64,000 bases of DNA from a cyanobacterium endosymbiont of Rhopalodia gibberula (GTDB lineage: Bacteria > Cyanobacteriota > Cyanobacteriia > Cyanobacteriales > Microcystaceae). The translations under genes were made by a program, and so were the position numbers. The stretch lies in contig NZ_AP018341.1 of the NCBI RefSeq assembly GCF_003574135.1, positions 1,116,001 to 1,180,000 on the forward strand, written 5' to 3'. Position 1 is the first letter of the stretch; the number at the start of each line of letters is the position of its first letter. Positions 10,172 to 20,708 of the stretch are shown here, in pieces. The notes under the pieces were generated by a model that saw only the letters and a list, made by a program, of their open reading frames with translations, was not told the origin of the DNA and made no database searches.

Positions 10172-10981
10172 GATTAACTGGTTAAAATCTATAAAAATAA
10201 AAATGAATATAAATAATTCTGCAACAACAAAAATAATAACTATTTAGGAATAGCTTTAATTTTAGCCTAATAGAGAATAGAAAAATATTACAGTAAAAAA
10301 AAATACTATCAACTAATTACTATAAACTTGATAAGTATTGTATATATCAAATTCATGGTTAAAGATAAATAAATATAAAATAATTATAAGTAACGAGAAA
10401 CTTTATTCAATTAAATGTTGTTAGTAAGATGGTTTTAAAAAAAATTAAAAATATAGTAGCAGTTACTTTATAAATTTATTTCTTTAAAGAATACGAAGAT
10501 AAATTCTTTTTTGTGAAAGTATCAAAATTTGATGTAATTCTAAACACTTAGAGATTATTAGCTAATCTAACACTCAGTAAATATTTACGTAAGACCCAAC
10601 ATTATTAGTAGGGTTTTCTAGGTTATATTATATCTTTTACTAATTTTTTTAAAAAGATGAAAACGATAAATTAACTCCCTTTAATATGCAAAAATTTTCT
10701 TATTATAGTTCTAAATAAAAATATAAAATTTTAACTTTTTTACCTCAATTTATTCATCAAATAAACAATAAATACTAAAGGGTTCTAGAGGCTTATGCTG
10801 TTATGATAATATTTCAAGAACGTCTTAAAGCGATATATCTAGAATTATTGCTATTTTAAAAATGTTATTCTCAACTGAGAATAGTCAATCTTATTAACCT
10901 AAACCATTAAATACAGCAATAACAAACTCAAGAATAAGTCAATAATCTTCTCTATTAGAAACTTTTGCTAGACTCTATTTC

Positions 10982-11011
10982 TATCCTATAGATAGGTTTA
11001 TCTATAGGATA
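10982..11011. repeat. Perfect 13-bp hairpin with 4-base loop
   Basis: Arms TATCCTATAGATA and TATCTATAGGATA around GGTT. It has no adjacent T-tract and no gene within 600 bases. Confidence 0.7.
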
Positions 11012-11518
11012 AATACTTCCTATATATTAATATATTAGTAATAGCCATAGTTTTGCGAATAGATTCTGCTAATTGTTTCTTTCTTAATAAGATCAGGCAA
11101 CAAGTCAATTGTATATTGGAATATATTTATCTTTCTAATAAGATTTTAAACACAACTTAAGATAACTTTCTCGGAGGATTACATAACTGTAAAAAGTTAC
11201 AAAAGTTTTATATATAAATATATTAGTACACATTTAGTTGATATCAGCAATATAGTTAAGATTTTGTAAAAAAAATTATGTAACTTTAACTTTTGTCTTT
11301 ACTTTTTCTTAAAAAAATATTACCTTTTGTATTTTTTGCTTATTCTTTCATTTTTATTTAAAAATATTAACTATCTTGCTTAAAAATTTTGACCAAAATC
11401 AATAAAAACACAAAAATATTAAATTTTTTATAAACACTAATTATGATGTTAGCCTTTTTGATTATATCCTAAGGGTTAGTATTCTAATTTGTTTATAGTC
11501 AACTTTATGAGAGCGAAT

Positions 11519-11550
11519 AAAAAAATTCTTATAATTATAAGAATTTTTTT
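11519..11550. repeat. Perfect 32-base palindrome with A- and T-tracts
   Basis: A7, then TTCTTATAATTATAAGAA, then T7: perfectly self-complementary with no loop. The terminal T-tract makes it resemble a bidirectional terminator, but the nearest upstream plus-strand gene ends 1.4 kb earlier. Confidence 0.65.
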
Positions 11551-11576
11551 ATCTAGAAAACTAAAAATCAAAGTAA

Positions 11577-11635
11577 ATTAACTAGGATAACAGTTAGCAA
11601 TTTTGTCAAAATTGCTAACTGTTATCCTAGTTAAT
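11577..11635. repeat. 28-bp perfect inverted repeat with 3-base loop
   Basis: Left arm 11577-11604 and right arm 11608-11635 are exact complements. The core is GGATAACAGTTAGCAATTTT, with loop GTC. It ends 36 bases before the ATG of the gene at 11671 and would sit in that gene's leader or promoter. It is the longest perfect hairpin in the window. Confidence 0.8.
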
Positions 11636-11670
11636 AATTGCAACTTAGATAGATTTGAGAAAAATTTTTA

Positions 11671-11898
11671 ATGAATACTTCAATAATTCGACAACTTTGG
11701 TCTATAGTAGAAAAGAGCTCTGCCAAAATCTTAGTGAATTTAGATGACTCGGATTTAGTGAGTCAATTACTGAAAAAACTCGATGCACAATGTTCCTTGT
11801 CCTCGGAAGACTTACAGGTTATGAAAGTTTATTTTCGCTCGAAAACTGTTTTAATTCGAGATATTGCCCGCTCTCGTCTAGAAGACTTTTTTGATTAA
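11671..11898 (+). CDS. Small conserved hypothetical protein (75 aa)
   Basis: I do not recognise it. It is predicted all-helical and soluble, with alternating hydrophobic positions (IIRQLWSIVEKSSAKILVNL, SDLVSQLLKKLD, LSSEDLQVMKVYFRSKTVLI) and an acidic C-terminus RLEDFFD. Codon use and base composition are much less AT-extreme than the flanking DNA, which supports a real, selected gene. It stands alone; the binding-protein gene begins 145 bases later on the same strand. Confidence 0.6.
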   Translation: MNTSIIRQLWSIVEKSSAKILVNLDDSDLVSQLLKKLDAQCSLSSEDLQVMKVYFRSKTVLIRDIARSRLEDFFD

Positions 11899-12045
11899 TT
11901 TGTAATCTAAGTACATATTTTTCTGACACAATCACTACAATTGACAACTTCTACTGTTCTCTATCCCCACGTTGTGTTGAAATCATAGAAATATCAAAAT
12001 AGAACGTTTTAGTCCATCCCATTTGAGGAGTCATAACTTATAGTG

Positions 12046-13788
12046 ATGAGGAAATCGTTAAGGAATTGTTTTTCGGTCATACCAGTCTTGCTATCTTTAG
12101 GAGTAACATTTATTTTGTTGGCTTGTAATCGTCAACAAGACAACCTCAGTTCTCAGATAACGTCCCAAAAACAAAGTGAAACCTTAAATTTATTATACTG
12201 GCAGGCTCCCACTATTTTAAATCCTCATCTTTCTACAGGATTTAAAGATTCTGAAGCTAGTCGTATTACATTAGAACCTTTAGCCAGTTATGATAGTCAA
12301 GGTAACTTGATACCTTTTTTAGCTGCTGAAATTCCCTCTATAGAAAATGGGGGAATTGCACCCGATGGCAAGTCAGTAACATGGAAACTGAAAGAAGGAA
12401 TAAAATGGTCAGATGGAACACCGTTTATAGCTGATGATGTGGTGTTTACTTATCAATTTATTACTAATCCTAAAGTAGGTTCAACTAGTGCAAATAATTA
12501 TGCTAGTGTTGAAGCAGTTGAAGCCATAAACAAAAATACAGTAAAAGTAATTTTTAAGCAATCCAATCCAGCTTGGAATCTTCCTTTTATTGGTGGGGGA
12601 GGAATGATTTTGCCTCGCCATCTTTATGAAAGATATAATGGTGACAATGCACGGCAAGCCCCCGAGAATCTGATTCCTATTGGTACAGGTCCTTATAAGG
12701 TTGTAGAATTTAAACCTGGGGATGTAGTGGTTTATGAACTGAATTCCCATTTCCGGGAAATTAATAAATTAGGGTTTAAAAGAATTAAATTAAAAGGAGG
12801 TGGAGATGCTACTTCTGCGGCACGAGCAGTATTACAAACAGGAGATGTAGACTATGCTTATAATCTACAAGTTGAAGTTAATATTCTAACCCAACTAGAA
12901 GCAGGTGGAACTGGAAAAATAAAATCTATTTTTGGAGGGACTAGTGAAAGAATTTTAATTAATTTAACTGATCCAAATAAGGCAACAATAGAGGGAGAAA
13001 AATCTAGTTTAAAATTTCCCCATCCTTTTTTTCAAAATAAGCAAGTAAGAGAAGCTTTTAGCTTAGCAATAGATCGAGATACCATTGCTAAACAGTTGTA
13101 TGGAATAACTGGAAAAGCTACTTCAAACTTTTTAATTGCTCCTCCACAATACAATTCTTCTAGTACAAGTTATGAGTTTAACTTAGAGAAAGCATCAAAG
13201 TTATTAGACGAGGCAGGGTGGAAAGACTCTAATAACAATGGAATTCGAGATAAAAATGGAACAGAAATGAGAGTAGTCTTTCAAACCTCAGTCAATCCAC
13301 TACGCCAAAAAACGCAAGAAATTGTTAAGCAAGGACTACGAAAAATTGGGGTAGGTGTTGAACTAAAAAACGTTGATGCAAGTATTTTCTTTTCCAGTGA
13401 CCCGGCAAATAATGATACAGTAGAGCATTTTTATGCTGATTTAGAAATGTTCACGACAGGAAACAGGAATCCGGATCCCAGCACCTATATGAAAACCTAT
13501 ATGTGTGATACAATTCCCCAAAAATCAAATAATTGGTCTGGAGATAATTATTCCCGATATTGTAACCCAGAATATGATAGACTATGGCAACAAGCAGCCC
13601 AAGAATTAGATACTAAAAAACGACAAGAAATTTTTATTGCGATGAACGACATTTTGGTTAATGATTTTGTGGTAATTCCCTTAATTCATCGAGCTGATGT
13701 TGTTGGAATTAGTAATAACATTCATGGATTCAAATCAACTCCTTGGGACTTTAATACCTGGAATATTAAAGATTGGAAAAAATACTAA
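12046..13788 (+). CDS. ABC transporter solute-binding lipoprotein, peptide/nickel type (SBP_bac_5)
   Basis: 580-residue periplasmic lipoprotein of the DppA/OppA class that captures oligopeptides or similar ligands for an ABC importer. A lipoprotein signal is clear: a hydrophobic segment ending in the lipobox LLAC, with the lipidated Cys about residue 27-28. The mature protein shows family signatures: TLNLLYWQAPTILNPHLSTG at the start, the KLKEGIKWSDGTPFIADDVV stretch, GTGPYKVVEF, and VREAFSLAIDRD. I take the ATG at 12046 in preference to the overlapping GTG at 12043. GAGGAG lies about 15-20 bases upstream. The only other transporter part nearby is the permease at 14839; no second permease or ATPase is seen. 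Confidence 0.9.
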   Translation: MRKSLRNCFSVIPVLLSLGVTFILLACNRQQDNLSSQITSQKQSETLNLLYWQAPTILNPHLSTGFKDSEASRITLEPLASYDSQGNLIPFLAAEIPSIENGGIAPDGKSVTWKLKEGIKWSDGTPFIADDVVFTYQFITNPKVGSTSANNYASVEAVEAINKNTVKVIFKQSNPAWNLPFIGGGGMILPRHLYERYNGDNARQAPENLIPIGTGPYKVVEFKPGDVVVYELNSHFREINKLGFKRIKLKGGGDATSAARAVLQTGDVDYAYNLQVEVNILTQLEAGGTGKIKSIFGGTSERILINLTDPNKATIEGEKSSLKFPHPFFQNKQVREAFSLAIDRDTIAKQLYGITGKATSNFLIAPPQYNSSSTSYEFNLEKASKLLDEAGWKDSNNNGIRDKNGTEMRVVFQTSVNPLRQKTQEIVKQGLRKIGVGVELKNVDASIFFSSDPANNDTVEHFYADLEMFTTGNRNPDPSTYMKTYMCDTIPQKSNNWSGDNYSRYCNPEYDRLWQQAAQELDTKKRQEIFIAMNDILVNDFVVIPLIHRADVVGISNNIHGFKSTPWDFNTWNIKDWKKY

Positions 13789-14838
13789 AGTTAACGTTAA
13801 AGTTGAGTATGAATAGATAATACAAAATACAGTTATAAAACCTTACTTATGACAAAAATAATAATAAAAAAACTCTATAATAACAATGTCTAAGGAAACT
13901 TGCTCAGCTCGTCATCTTTTTTTTAAACCCTTTAAAAACTAAAAAAAATGTATCCAAAAAGTGAAAATTCTGTATATTTGAAAGTGTCTTAGGGATAAAT
14001 CCTAAACGATAGTGTGCTAGCTACAACGATAAATTATGACCATAATAAAGAAGTTGTCAAAAATATAATAAACTAGGAAAATCAAAGAAAAGAAAATAAA
14101 AATTAATTAATAAACCACTTAGAAAATAAACCTAGCAATTAAAAGTACTCGATTAGATAACAAGAGATAATTGTATTGACAAAGTTTGTGACTAAAGGGG
14201 ATGAGATTACTTAAAAAAGTGCAGATGCTCTTGTCAGAATCTGAGACAAAAACATAGAAAGGGAGGGCTTATTTAAACAAGAAAAAGCCATATATTTATG
14301 TATATATATATTTTTTTGATAGACTTAGAGTAGAATTGAGGTCAATCAAAAGAAAAGTTTGAAGTCTCATTTGGAAAAGACCGACTGTCATGGTAAACTA
14401 GAGCTGTGAATGGTCATATATCTGTGGATTTATTAAACTATTAACAGTAGAAACCTTATGGAGTGAAATTGCAAGATTAAATACAAAATAGCTGAATTTA
14501 GTTGATGAACATCTGGATAAAATGGCAGACGATTTTATGGCATAAAGAGACAAATTACCTCAAAAATTACTGGAGATATTTGTCAGGTTACTCTCCAGAG
14601 TTAGAGCTAGTAGAGTGATTATGAACATTAGTAGATAACTATTTACAAGTATTAAAAAAAAACTCTAAAATAGAATAATTCTTGCTGAATTATCATTATA
14701 GTCGCAGTTAAATAAAAAAATCAAAAATTTAACTTATTATCATTGGTTAAACTTACTGTATTTTTTTAGCATGGTATATGCATCGGATTTAATCTAATAG
14801 TCGCATTGTGCAAAACTCAATTATTGGGTCATTATCAA
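13789..14838. other. Gene-free stretch between binding protein and permease, with transposase relic
   Basis: About 1 kb, AT-rich, without an intact gene. The only recognisable content is the transposase fragment near 14504-14690. The binding protein and permease of one transporter would normally be adjacent, so this stretch is probably the scar of an insertion that later decayed. Confidence 0.55.
14504..14690 (+). pseudogene. Remnant of an IS630-type DDE transposase (C-terminal part)
   Basis: One plus-strand frame reads WQTILWHKETNYLKNYW and then the family signature GYSPELELVE, two stops replacing expected residues, and TLVDNYL. In IS630/DDE_3 transposases the C-terminal end reads approximately PxYSPELNPVExLW...NY. 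The HTH and first catalytic Asp cannot be traced upstream, and no terminal inverted repeats were found. It is dead and partly deleted. Confidence 0.55.
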
Positions 14839-15807
14839 ATGATATCTTATTTAATTAGGCGTTTATCGACTGCCATTCCTACTCTACTTGTCATTAGTAT
14901 TGTTATTTTTACCATTTTAGCTTTAGCCCCAGGTAATCCCTTGGGAGAATTTGCTTCAAACCCGGCTATTACGCCAGAGATAAGAGAAAATATTCGTAAA
15001 AATCTAGGGTTAGATCAACCAATTTATATTCGTTATATTAAATGGATTTTAGCTTTTATTCAAGGAGATTTAGGCTATTCTTTTACTAGTAGAAGTCCAG
15101 TTATTGATCTGATTTTGCAACGAACACCTACCACATTATGGGTAGCTGGAATTGCTTATCTCTTAAGTGTTTTGATTGCTTTTCCTTTAGGAATAGTTTC
15201 TGCATTGAAACGATATTCATGGCTAGACCAAATCGCAACCACCTTTGCTTTTTTAGGATTTTCTTTGCCAACTTTTCTAACAGGATTATTATTTATCGTT
15301 ATATTTAGCGTTCAATTAAAGTGGTTTCCTTTTATTTATAACAGCACATTACAAATAACCAATTGGTCAAGTTTTGTTGAACAAATCAAACAATCTATCA
15401 TGCCAGTTTGTGTATTAGCTTTATATCAGTCAGCAATTTTAATGAGGTTTTTCCGTTCAGCTATCTTAGATGAACTCCCTCAAGAATATATACGCACTGC
15501 CTATGCTAAGGGATTAGGAAGCTTTGCCATCTTGAACAATCATATTCTTCGGAATGCCATGATTCCCGTTATAACCTTGATAGCCTTAGATATTCCTACA
15601 ATTTTTACTGGGGCATTAGTTACGGAACAGGTATTTCGTATTCCTGGAATTGGAGCTTTATTAATTGAATCGATTTATCGTAATGATACCCCAGTAGTTA
15701 TGGCTGTTACCTTTATTTATGCAATTTTAATTTTTATTGGTAACTTTATTGCAGATTTTACCTATAGTTTTTTGGATCCGCGAGTTAAGCTAAATTTGAA
15801 AAAATAA
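14839..15807 (+). CDS. ABC transporter permease, DppB/OppB family
   Basis: 322-residue inner-membrane permease of a peptide-type importer. The start chosen is the ATG at 14839, which gives the family-like N-terminus MISYLIRRLSTAIPTLLVIS. The upstream TTG at 14806 would add 11 atypical residues. Six hydrophobic spans are visible, with the family signature after the first (LALAPGNPLGEFASNPAITP, then LGLDQPIYIRYIKWI). The ATPase-contacting EAA-type loop is EYIRTAYAKGLGS. The C-terminus is the usual SFLDPRVK. The partner permease (DppC) and ATPases are not here. If they are absent genome-wide the transporter cannot work, so they are probably encoded elsewhere. Confidence 0.88.
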   Translation: MISYLIRRLSTAIPTLLVISIVIFTILALAPGNPLGEFASNPAITPEIRENIRKNLGLDQPIYIRYIKWILAFIQGDLGYSFTSRSPVIDLILQRTPTTLWVAGIAYLLSVLIAFPLGIVSALKRYSWLDQIATTFAFLGFSLPTFLTGLLFIVIFSVQLKWFPFIYNSTLQITNWSSFVEQIKQSIMPVCVLALYQSAILMRFFRSAILDELPQEYIRTAYAKGLGSFAILNNHILRNAMIPVITLIALDIPTIFTGALVTEQVFRIPGIGALLIESIYRNDTPVVMAVTFIYAILIFIGNFIADFTYSFLDPRVKLNLKK

Positions 15808-16964
15808 TTAGATTAGCTATTGACTTTTTTTCTTAATGATTGATGTTTTTTATGTAAATATTTTTATTAAGTCTCAGGAATATATAGTTGTTTCCGATCA
15901 TTATTAGGCGCAGACTATAAGTTTAGTACAAAAATATTTTAAAAAAAAATGTAGTTTCTGAGGACAGGAGAAATTTTTTAAATTAGATGACAATTGTTAT
16001 GTTTGCTTTAGATTTCTGGTCAAGTCCTAGCTTTATCCTGATTTTTGTTATTGTTCCTAGTTTATTTCTATTAGGAATTATTGCGTAGAGTAAGTTTGCC
16101 AGTATTTGATGTTATATTTTGTTTCCTGTTAATATCATTGAATCTATTTATTCAACAATTAGCAATTATTTAAACGGTATTTTCAGTATTCTGTCACTGT
16201 TATTCTTTCATGAAAGTGTCAATAACGTTGGTCAGTTTTCTTAGCCAGAATCTAAGATTATTGCCCTAACTTATACCTATGTTTTAATTCTAGAAATGAG
16301 CATTTTAAATCTTCATTTAAACTTCGTTAAAATAGCTAACACTCTGCGCACCAAAGATGTTCTCTTTATACCAAAGTTATTGTATGGCAGAATACACTAG
16401 GTTTATGGTTTATATTACTTTGCTACATAGCGACTCATATAAATTGTTAATCCGATATTAAATGTCCAATAGCTCACAGGTATGTTGTTGTTTGTATGAA
16501 GTAGAGTCAGAATAATAACCAGATCTTAAGTGAATACAAAGATAAATTAAGAGTGTATAGTCCCTGACTATACACTCTTAATTTATAGAATACCGACATT
16601 AGAAAAAAAACAGAATAATGCAAGCCTTTAAAATGCGACTAAAGCTAGTGATTATCAATATTTAAAGGATACTCTATTTTTTCTGATTTCCTCGTTGAGG
16701 AAAAAGTAAATTTAGCTTAACCTTATATTCTGGGCAGCAAAATATACCACAGCGATAGCAAAAAGATTAACAATAATCTTAACAAACCCTATTGATAAAT
16801 TCTAACTGATGCTATCTGAGGCAATTGTCTGAGCAAATAAGATAAAGTCTGATAACATAGATCTTGTATAACTCCTGAGTTGATAAATAATTATTAATGA
16901 TAAGGATCACGGAAATTCCTTCGGAAAAAAGTTTACTTTAGTTTAAATATTTAATAGTAGCAAA
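15808..16964. other. Gene-free stretch with possible membrane-protein relic
   Basis: About 1.16 kb. A 33-codon plus-strand frame, 15987-16088, reads as a single hydrophobic span (ALDFWSSPSFILIFVIVPSL) with GGAG upstream. Hydrophobic fragments continue in other frames to about 16330, so this may be a decayed membrane protein that I cannot name. A 21-bp perfect palindrome lies at 16542-16586. No intact gene is supported. Confidence 0.4.
16542..16586. repeat. Perfect 21-bp inverted repeat, 3-base loop
   Basis: Arms at 16542-16562 and 16566-16586 are exact complements (core TTAAGAGTGTATAGTC / GACTATACACTCTTAA), with loop CCT. No T-tract follows. It is 735 bases beyond the permease stop, so it could be the surviving terminator of a vanished gene or a member of the palindrome set. 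Confidence 0.75.
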
Positions 16965-17606
16965 ATGAGAATCAAGATATGTGGCATCACCCAACTATCC
17001 CAGGGAAAAGCGATTGCTCAATTAGGAGCTACTATGTTGGGCTTTATCTGTGTTCACCGATCTCCTCGTTATATTAGTCCGTTTCAAATTCAAGCCGTAA
17101 TTAAGGAACTGCCAACAACAGTTGGCTGTATTGGGGTTTTCGCCAACAGCAGTCTATTAGAAATAGAACAAGTTATCAACCAAACAGAGTTAACTGGGAT
17201 ACAATTGCATGGGGATGAGTCGCCCCGGTTTTGTCGTCAAATTAAACAACGGTTTTCTCATCTTGAATTAATTAAAGCGTTTAGAATCAAAACTTCTCAG
17301 TCGTTACGAGCTATACCTGCTTATTTTGATGAAGTAGATACATTATTGTTAGATGCTCACCATCCTAATTTGTTAGGAGGAACTGGTCGTACTTTGAATT
17401 GGAGAATTTTAGAACGATTTAACCCACCGCTTCCTTGGTTATTAGCAGGGGGATTAACCCTTGATAATATAGAGCAATCTTTAACACAGTTACATCCAAC
17501 AGGAATTGATCTTTCTAGTGGTGTTGAGCGATCACCTGGTGATAAAAATTTAACAAAAGTGGCTGAGTTATTTGCGTTACTTCAAGATATTAATATTTTA
17601 AAATAA
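16965..17606 (+). CDS. trpF: Phosphoribosylanthranilate isomerase
   Basis: 213-residue (beta/alpha)8 enzyme converting N-(5-phosphoribosyl)anthranilate to CdRP in tryptophan synthesis. The N-terminal KICGIT carries the general base C6. The general acid is D130 in LLLDAHHP, followed by the phosphate-binding LLGGTGRTLNW, the LLAGGLTLDNI strand and GIDLSSGVERSPGDKN. The start ATG at 16965 fits the family exactly. It stands alone with long gene-free stretches on either side, so it has its own promoter somewhere in the preceding DNA. Its intactness implies tryptophan is still made. Confidence 0.95.
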   Translation: MRIKICGITQLSQGKAIAQLGATMLGFICVHRSPRYISPFQIQAVIKELPTTVGCIGVFANSSLLEIEQVINQTELTGIQLHGDESPRFCRQIKQRFSHLELIKAFRIKTSQSLRAIPAYFDEVDTLLLDAHHPNLLGGTGRTLNWRILERFNPPLPWLLAGGLTLDNIEQSLTQLHPTGIDLSSGVERSPGDKNLTKVAELFALLQDINILK

Positions 17607-19060
17607 AGTTCTATTGGACTTGTCATGTGAAGATAAAAAAATTGAGGAAAAGTTTCTATTGTCAATAATAGGTTTATTTGAAGCAGCTATTACTACATAG
17701 TATAGTCGGTATTGTGGCAGATTTTTTGTTAGCATAAAATTATGCTACGCTAAATATGATTATTTAATTTATCCCTATGGCATCAAATACTAAACTTAAT
17801 TTAATGAATGAGACTCTAAATCTGAAAAGATTCACTATGATCTATTACTAGATTTCAAATAAGATAGGAATAGTTTAATTTTTTTTAAAAAAATTAAAAA
17901 TATAAGAAGTGAGTGTAGAAATTGTGGAAATAGGTAAATCCTAAAAGTAGTAAAATAGCTATTTTAATTGAATAAAATTGACTAAGTTAATCATAGCTAT
18001 TGATAAATTTTCTAATTTTATTGTGAATAAATTGATACCATAAGCTGAAGTAGTCCAAAATATATTTTATCCGATGAAACAATTTGATGCTTAATTAGAT
18101 AATTCGAACAAGATTCTTATTTAAAAAGTTAAATATTTTTAATATGCTAGGATTTAAAAATCATGTCGAGCTCAAATTAAGAAAAAATTCAAGCACAGAA
18201 CAAAAAGATAAATTTAACCAAGTGTATAAAAAAATCCCAGTCTTCTAAAAAGACTCTAATTAAAAGAGTAATTTAGAAAACTTAAGACTGGATATGAGTC
18301 TAATTAAAACTAACTAATTTATGTAGAAAAACTTATTGATTTTACCACAAAAAGAATTTGGAACAATTAGAGGTTAACTTTAAGAAATTATTGTATATTC
18401 TGACCAGAAAATAACCTAATAAACAGTATTAGGTATTAATGATAAGTTGAAGTTAATTAAAATAAAAGCTTATGGACTCAGTAATTTTGTTAATTTTTAA
18501 CTTTGAATTTTTTAAATTTTACATTTTGCTAGTTAGTTCTATATAATTAGCTTAGTATAATCGGTATCGAGGATAATAATAGTGTTGTTAAATTTTATTG
18601 AATTCACGTTTATAAAATAAAATATGATGGATTATGACAAGGTAATTTGTTTTTTTAGCTTTATTCAGAGCTATCTACTTACCAAGTTAAAATGATTAGA
18701 ACTAAGAGAATATCTAGTTTAGTCACTAACCTCTAAATCGCCAAAATTTTCAACAATATCCTTCTAGATTTAATCTAAAAAGTATTATTGAACCTTCGTA
18801 CTGAAAATCCTCTAAATACAGAAATTTACCGTTTTTTTAGCTATTTTTTTTGTTTATAGTCTTCTTGAATTGTAGTTTCTTCAGTTGGTTTTAGGATAAA
18901 CTTTTGCGGAAAGATAATTACTAGTAGAATTAGCTCTAAAATAGTGGGATCACGTAAAGTTTTGACAGCAAGCCTTTGGCAAAATCAGAGGAGTGTTTTC
19001 CTTCTGACTTTAGAAATACTATTGATTGTTTAATTCAATTTAAGAAAATAAGATTAGCTT
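17607..19060. other. Gene-free AT-rich stretch
   Basis: About 1.45 kb with stops in all frames. No protein relic was recognised on either strand. It contains one extended imperfect hairpin (18237-18291). Confidence 0.55.
18237..18291. repeat. Extended imperfect hairpin
   Basis: CCAGTCTT (18237-18244) pairs with AAGACTGG (18284-18291). Inside, CTAAA..ACTCT pairs with AGAGT..TTAG, giving a two-segment stem over 55 bases. It could be an RNA structure or a fossil terminator; no flanking gene explains it. Confidence 0.5.
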
Positions 19061-20659
19061 TTACTTGCCACTACTACCTAATAAAAACAAATTCAATAAT
19101 GTTCCGCTATTCCAAAGACTATGAACTAACATAGAAGATAAAAGATTACGCGATCTCGTATAAACTACTCCCAAGACCATACCTAAAATCCCTAAGGGAA
19201 GTACTTCTGATAAGTTTAAGTGAGCAAGGGCAAAAATCAAACTACTGATAGTAATAGCTGCCCAAACCGGAATATAACGGGTCAAAGACGGTAACAAAAA
19301 TCCTCGAAACATAATCTCTTCATAAAAAGGAGCTAGAAGAGAAGCAGTGAAGTAGAATATGGCTAAAACTACTGTATCTTGGGCTTCCAATGCTAAAAAT
19401 AATAAGGGATTACTACCACCCTGACCATCCCATATTTGTTGATTAATTAAAGAGACAATGATCACTAAAGGTAAAGCAACCAAATATCCCCCAACTCCCC
19501 ACGCTAACCAATTACTTTTTATCTCAAACCGAAACCAATCTTTTGGTAGGGGAAAATAGGATTTAATTGACCAGTAGAGTACACAAATACCCACTAAGGT
19601 CAGAGATAAATAACTAGCTAATATGTAAAAAGCTTTTTGCCGTAAACTGAAGCTGGTAGGATTGAAGGGAAAGAAGTTCAATACAATAGGGAATATGATT
19701 TGTCCGAAAAAGAAAAATCCCACAATTAAGACTTGCCAAATTGTTTCAGTATCCCAAGGAGTTTGCCAAGATAACTTTTTATCAAAATATAAAATAGACC
19801 CATGTTTTTTGAGTAACAACTGAGCCAATAAAAAGATAAGTAAACTAAATCCAATGATTCCTAATAATACTGGAATAATGCTGATCCAAATTAATTTGAT
19901 AATGGCTAGATTTGCTTTTTCTTGTTGTTTATTTTTTAATGAAATTAAGTCAGCTTGTCTATCTTGAAGTGTGTAAAGCCTTGTTAAGGCTTGATAACTA
20001 AACCACCCATGTAGATTATCTTGTATTTGCGATTCTGCATTAGATAATATTTTAGGATTCTCATTCCATAAGTTTGTTAAGATATCAGCGACCACTTCTA
20101 TTTTAGAATCTAAATCATTCTCATTGTTAGTAGTCAACATTGATTGCCAACTTTCAATTGCTTTTGATATTTCTCCTTGTTTAATTTTTAAAATTCCTAA
20201 CTCTAATTTTAGTCTATCTATTATTTGTTTTTGACTATTGATATTAGTTTTTAATTGCTCTTGTTTTGTTGAATATACTGAATTACTACTTGGAGTAATG
20301 GGAGAGTCCTTAACATCTACAGAAACTGAACTACCAATAGTTATTTCAAACTGATTTTCCAATCTATCCAAATTTTTTTGAGAAGTTTCAAGAGCAATTT
20401 TATATTTATCAGAAACAACTTTGTAGGGGTTTTTTCCAATCAATACCTTTTTAACTTCAGTAAAATTAAGATTCGCTTTAGTCTGATCAATATTTGAATA
20501 TTTCCCCAAAAATTCTGAAGATTGCAAAATTAAATTGGTTTGATATAACTCAAGATTAACTTGTACCTGGGGTTGGTTAATACTATTAATCAACGAAAAT
20601 AATACAGGAATCAAAGAGATAATCGTTAAAACTAATAAGGTTAATCGCTTTATTGACAT
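19061..20659 (-). CDS. CPBP-family intramembrane metalloprotease (CAAX-type) with large N-terminal extension
   Basis: 532-residue membrane protein. The C-terminal ~250 residues form the CPBP/Abi protease domain with its conserved motifs: E447-E448 and R453 in YEEIMFRG, H480 in FALAHLN, and H513-N517 in HSLWN. These are the glutamates and histidines thought to bind metal and water. Residues 1-25 are a membrane span, about 30-245 an extracytoplasmic coiled, Gln/Asn/Lys-rich region, and from about 250 several spans. This long-N-terminal form is common in cyanobacteria. The substrate is unknown. It is last in a minus-strand operon, 49 bases after the GT-C gene. Confidence 0.88.
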   Translation of the reverse strand: MSIKRLTLLVLTIISLIPVLFSLINSINQPQVQVNLELYQTNLILQSSEFLGKYSNIDQTKANLNFTEVKKVLIGKNPYKVVSDKYKIALETSQKNLDRLENQFEITIGSSVSVDVKDSPITPSSNSVYSTKQEQLKTNINSQKQIIDRLKLELGILKIKQGEISKAIESWQSMLTTNNENDLDSKIEVVADILTNLWNENPKILSNAESQIQDNLHGWFSYQALTRLYTLQDRQADLISLKNKQQEKANLAIIKLIWISIIPVLLGIIGFSLLIFLLAQLLLKKHGSILYFDKKLSWQTPWDTETIWQVLIVGFFFFGQIIFPIVLNFFPFNPTSFSLRQKAFYILASYLSLTLVGICVLYWSIKSYFPLPKDWFRFEIKSNWLAWGVGGYLVALPLVIIVSLINQQIWDGQGGSNPLLFLALEAQDTVVLAIFYFTASLLAPFYEEIMFRGFLLPSLTRYIPVWAAITISSLIFALAHLNLSEVLPLGILGMVLGVVYTRSRNLLSSMLVHSLWNSGTLLNLFLLGSSGK

Positions 20660-20708
20660 AACTTTTACTTATTTCTAAAATCAGGACTTTAATGAAAATT
20701 CTTTCTTA

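Larger units (their letters stand above)
10112..11670. other. Very AT-rich gene-free stretch with three successive palindromes
   Basis: About 1.56 kb. After the terminator it is extremely AT-rich and I can read no protein relic in it. It holds three perfect palindromes (10982-11011, 11519-11550, 11577-11635), the last two only 26 bases apart and just upstream of the small gene at 11671. Confidence 0.6.

Noticed and set aside
14806-14838. TTG start for the permease
   Set aside because: The added residues CKTQLLGHYQ do not resemble the family, while the ATG at 14839 gives the standard permease N-terminus.
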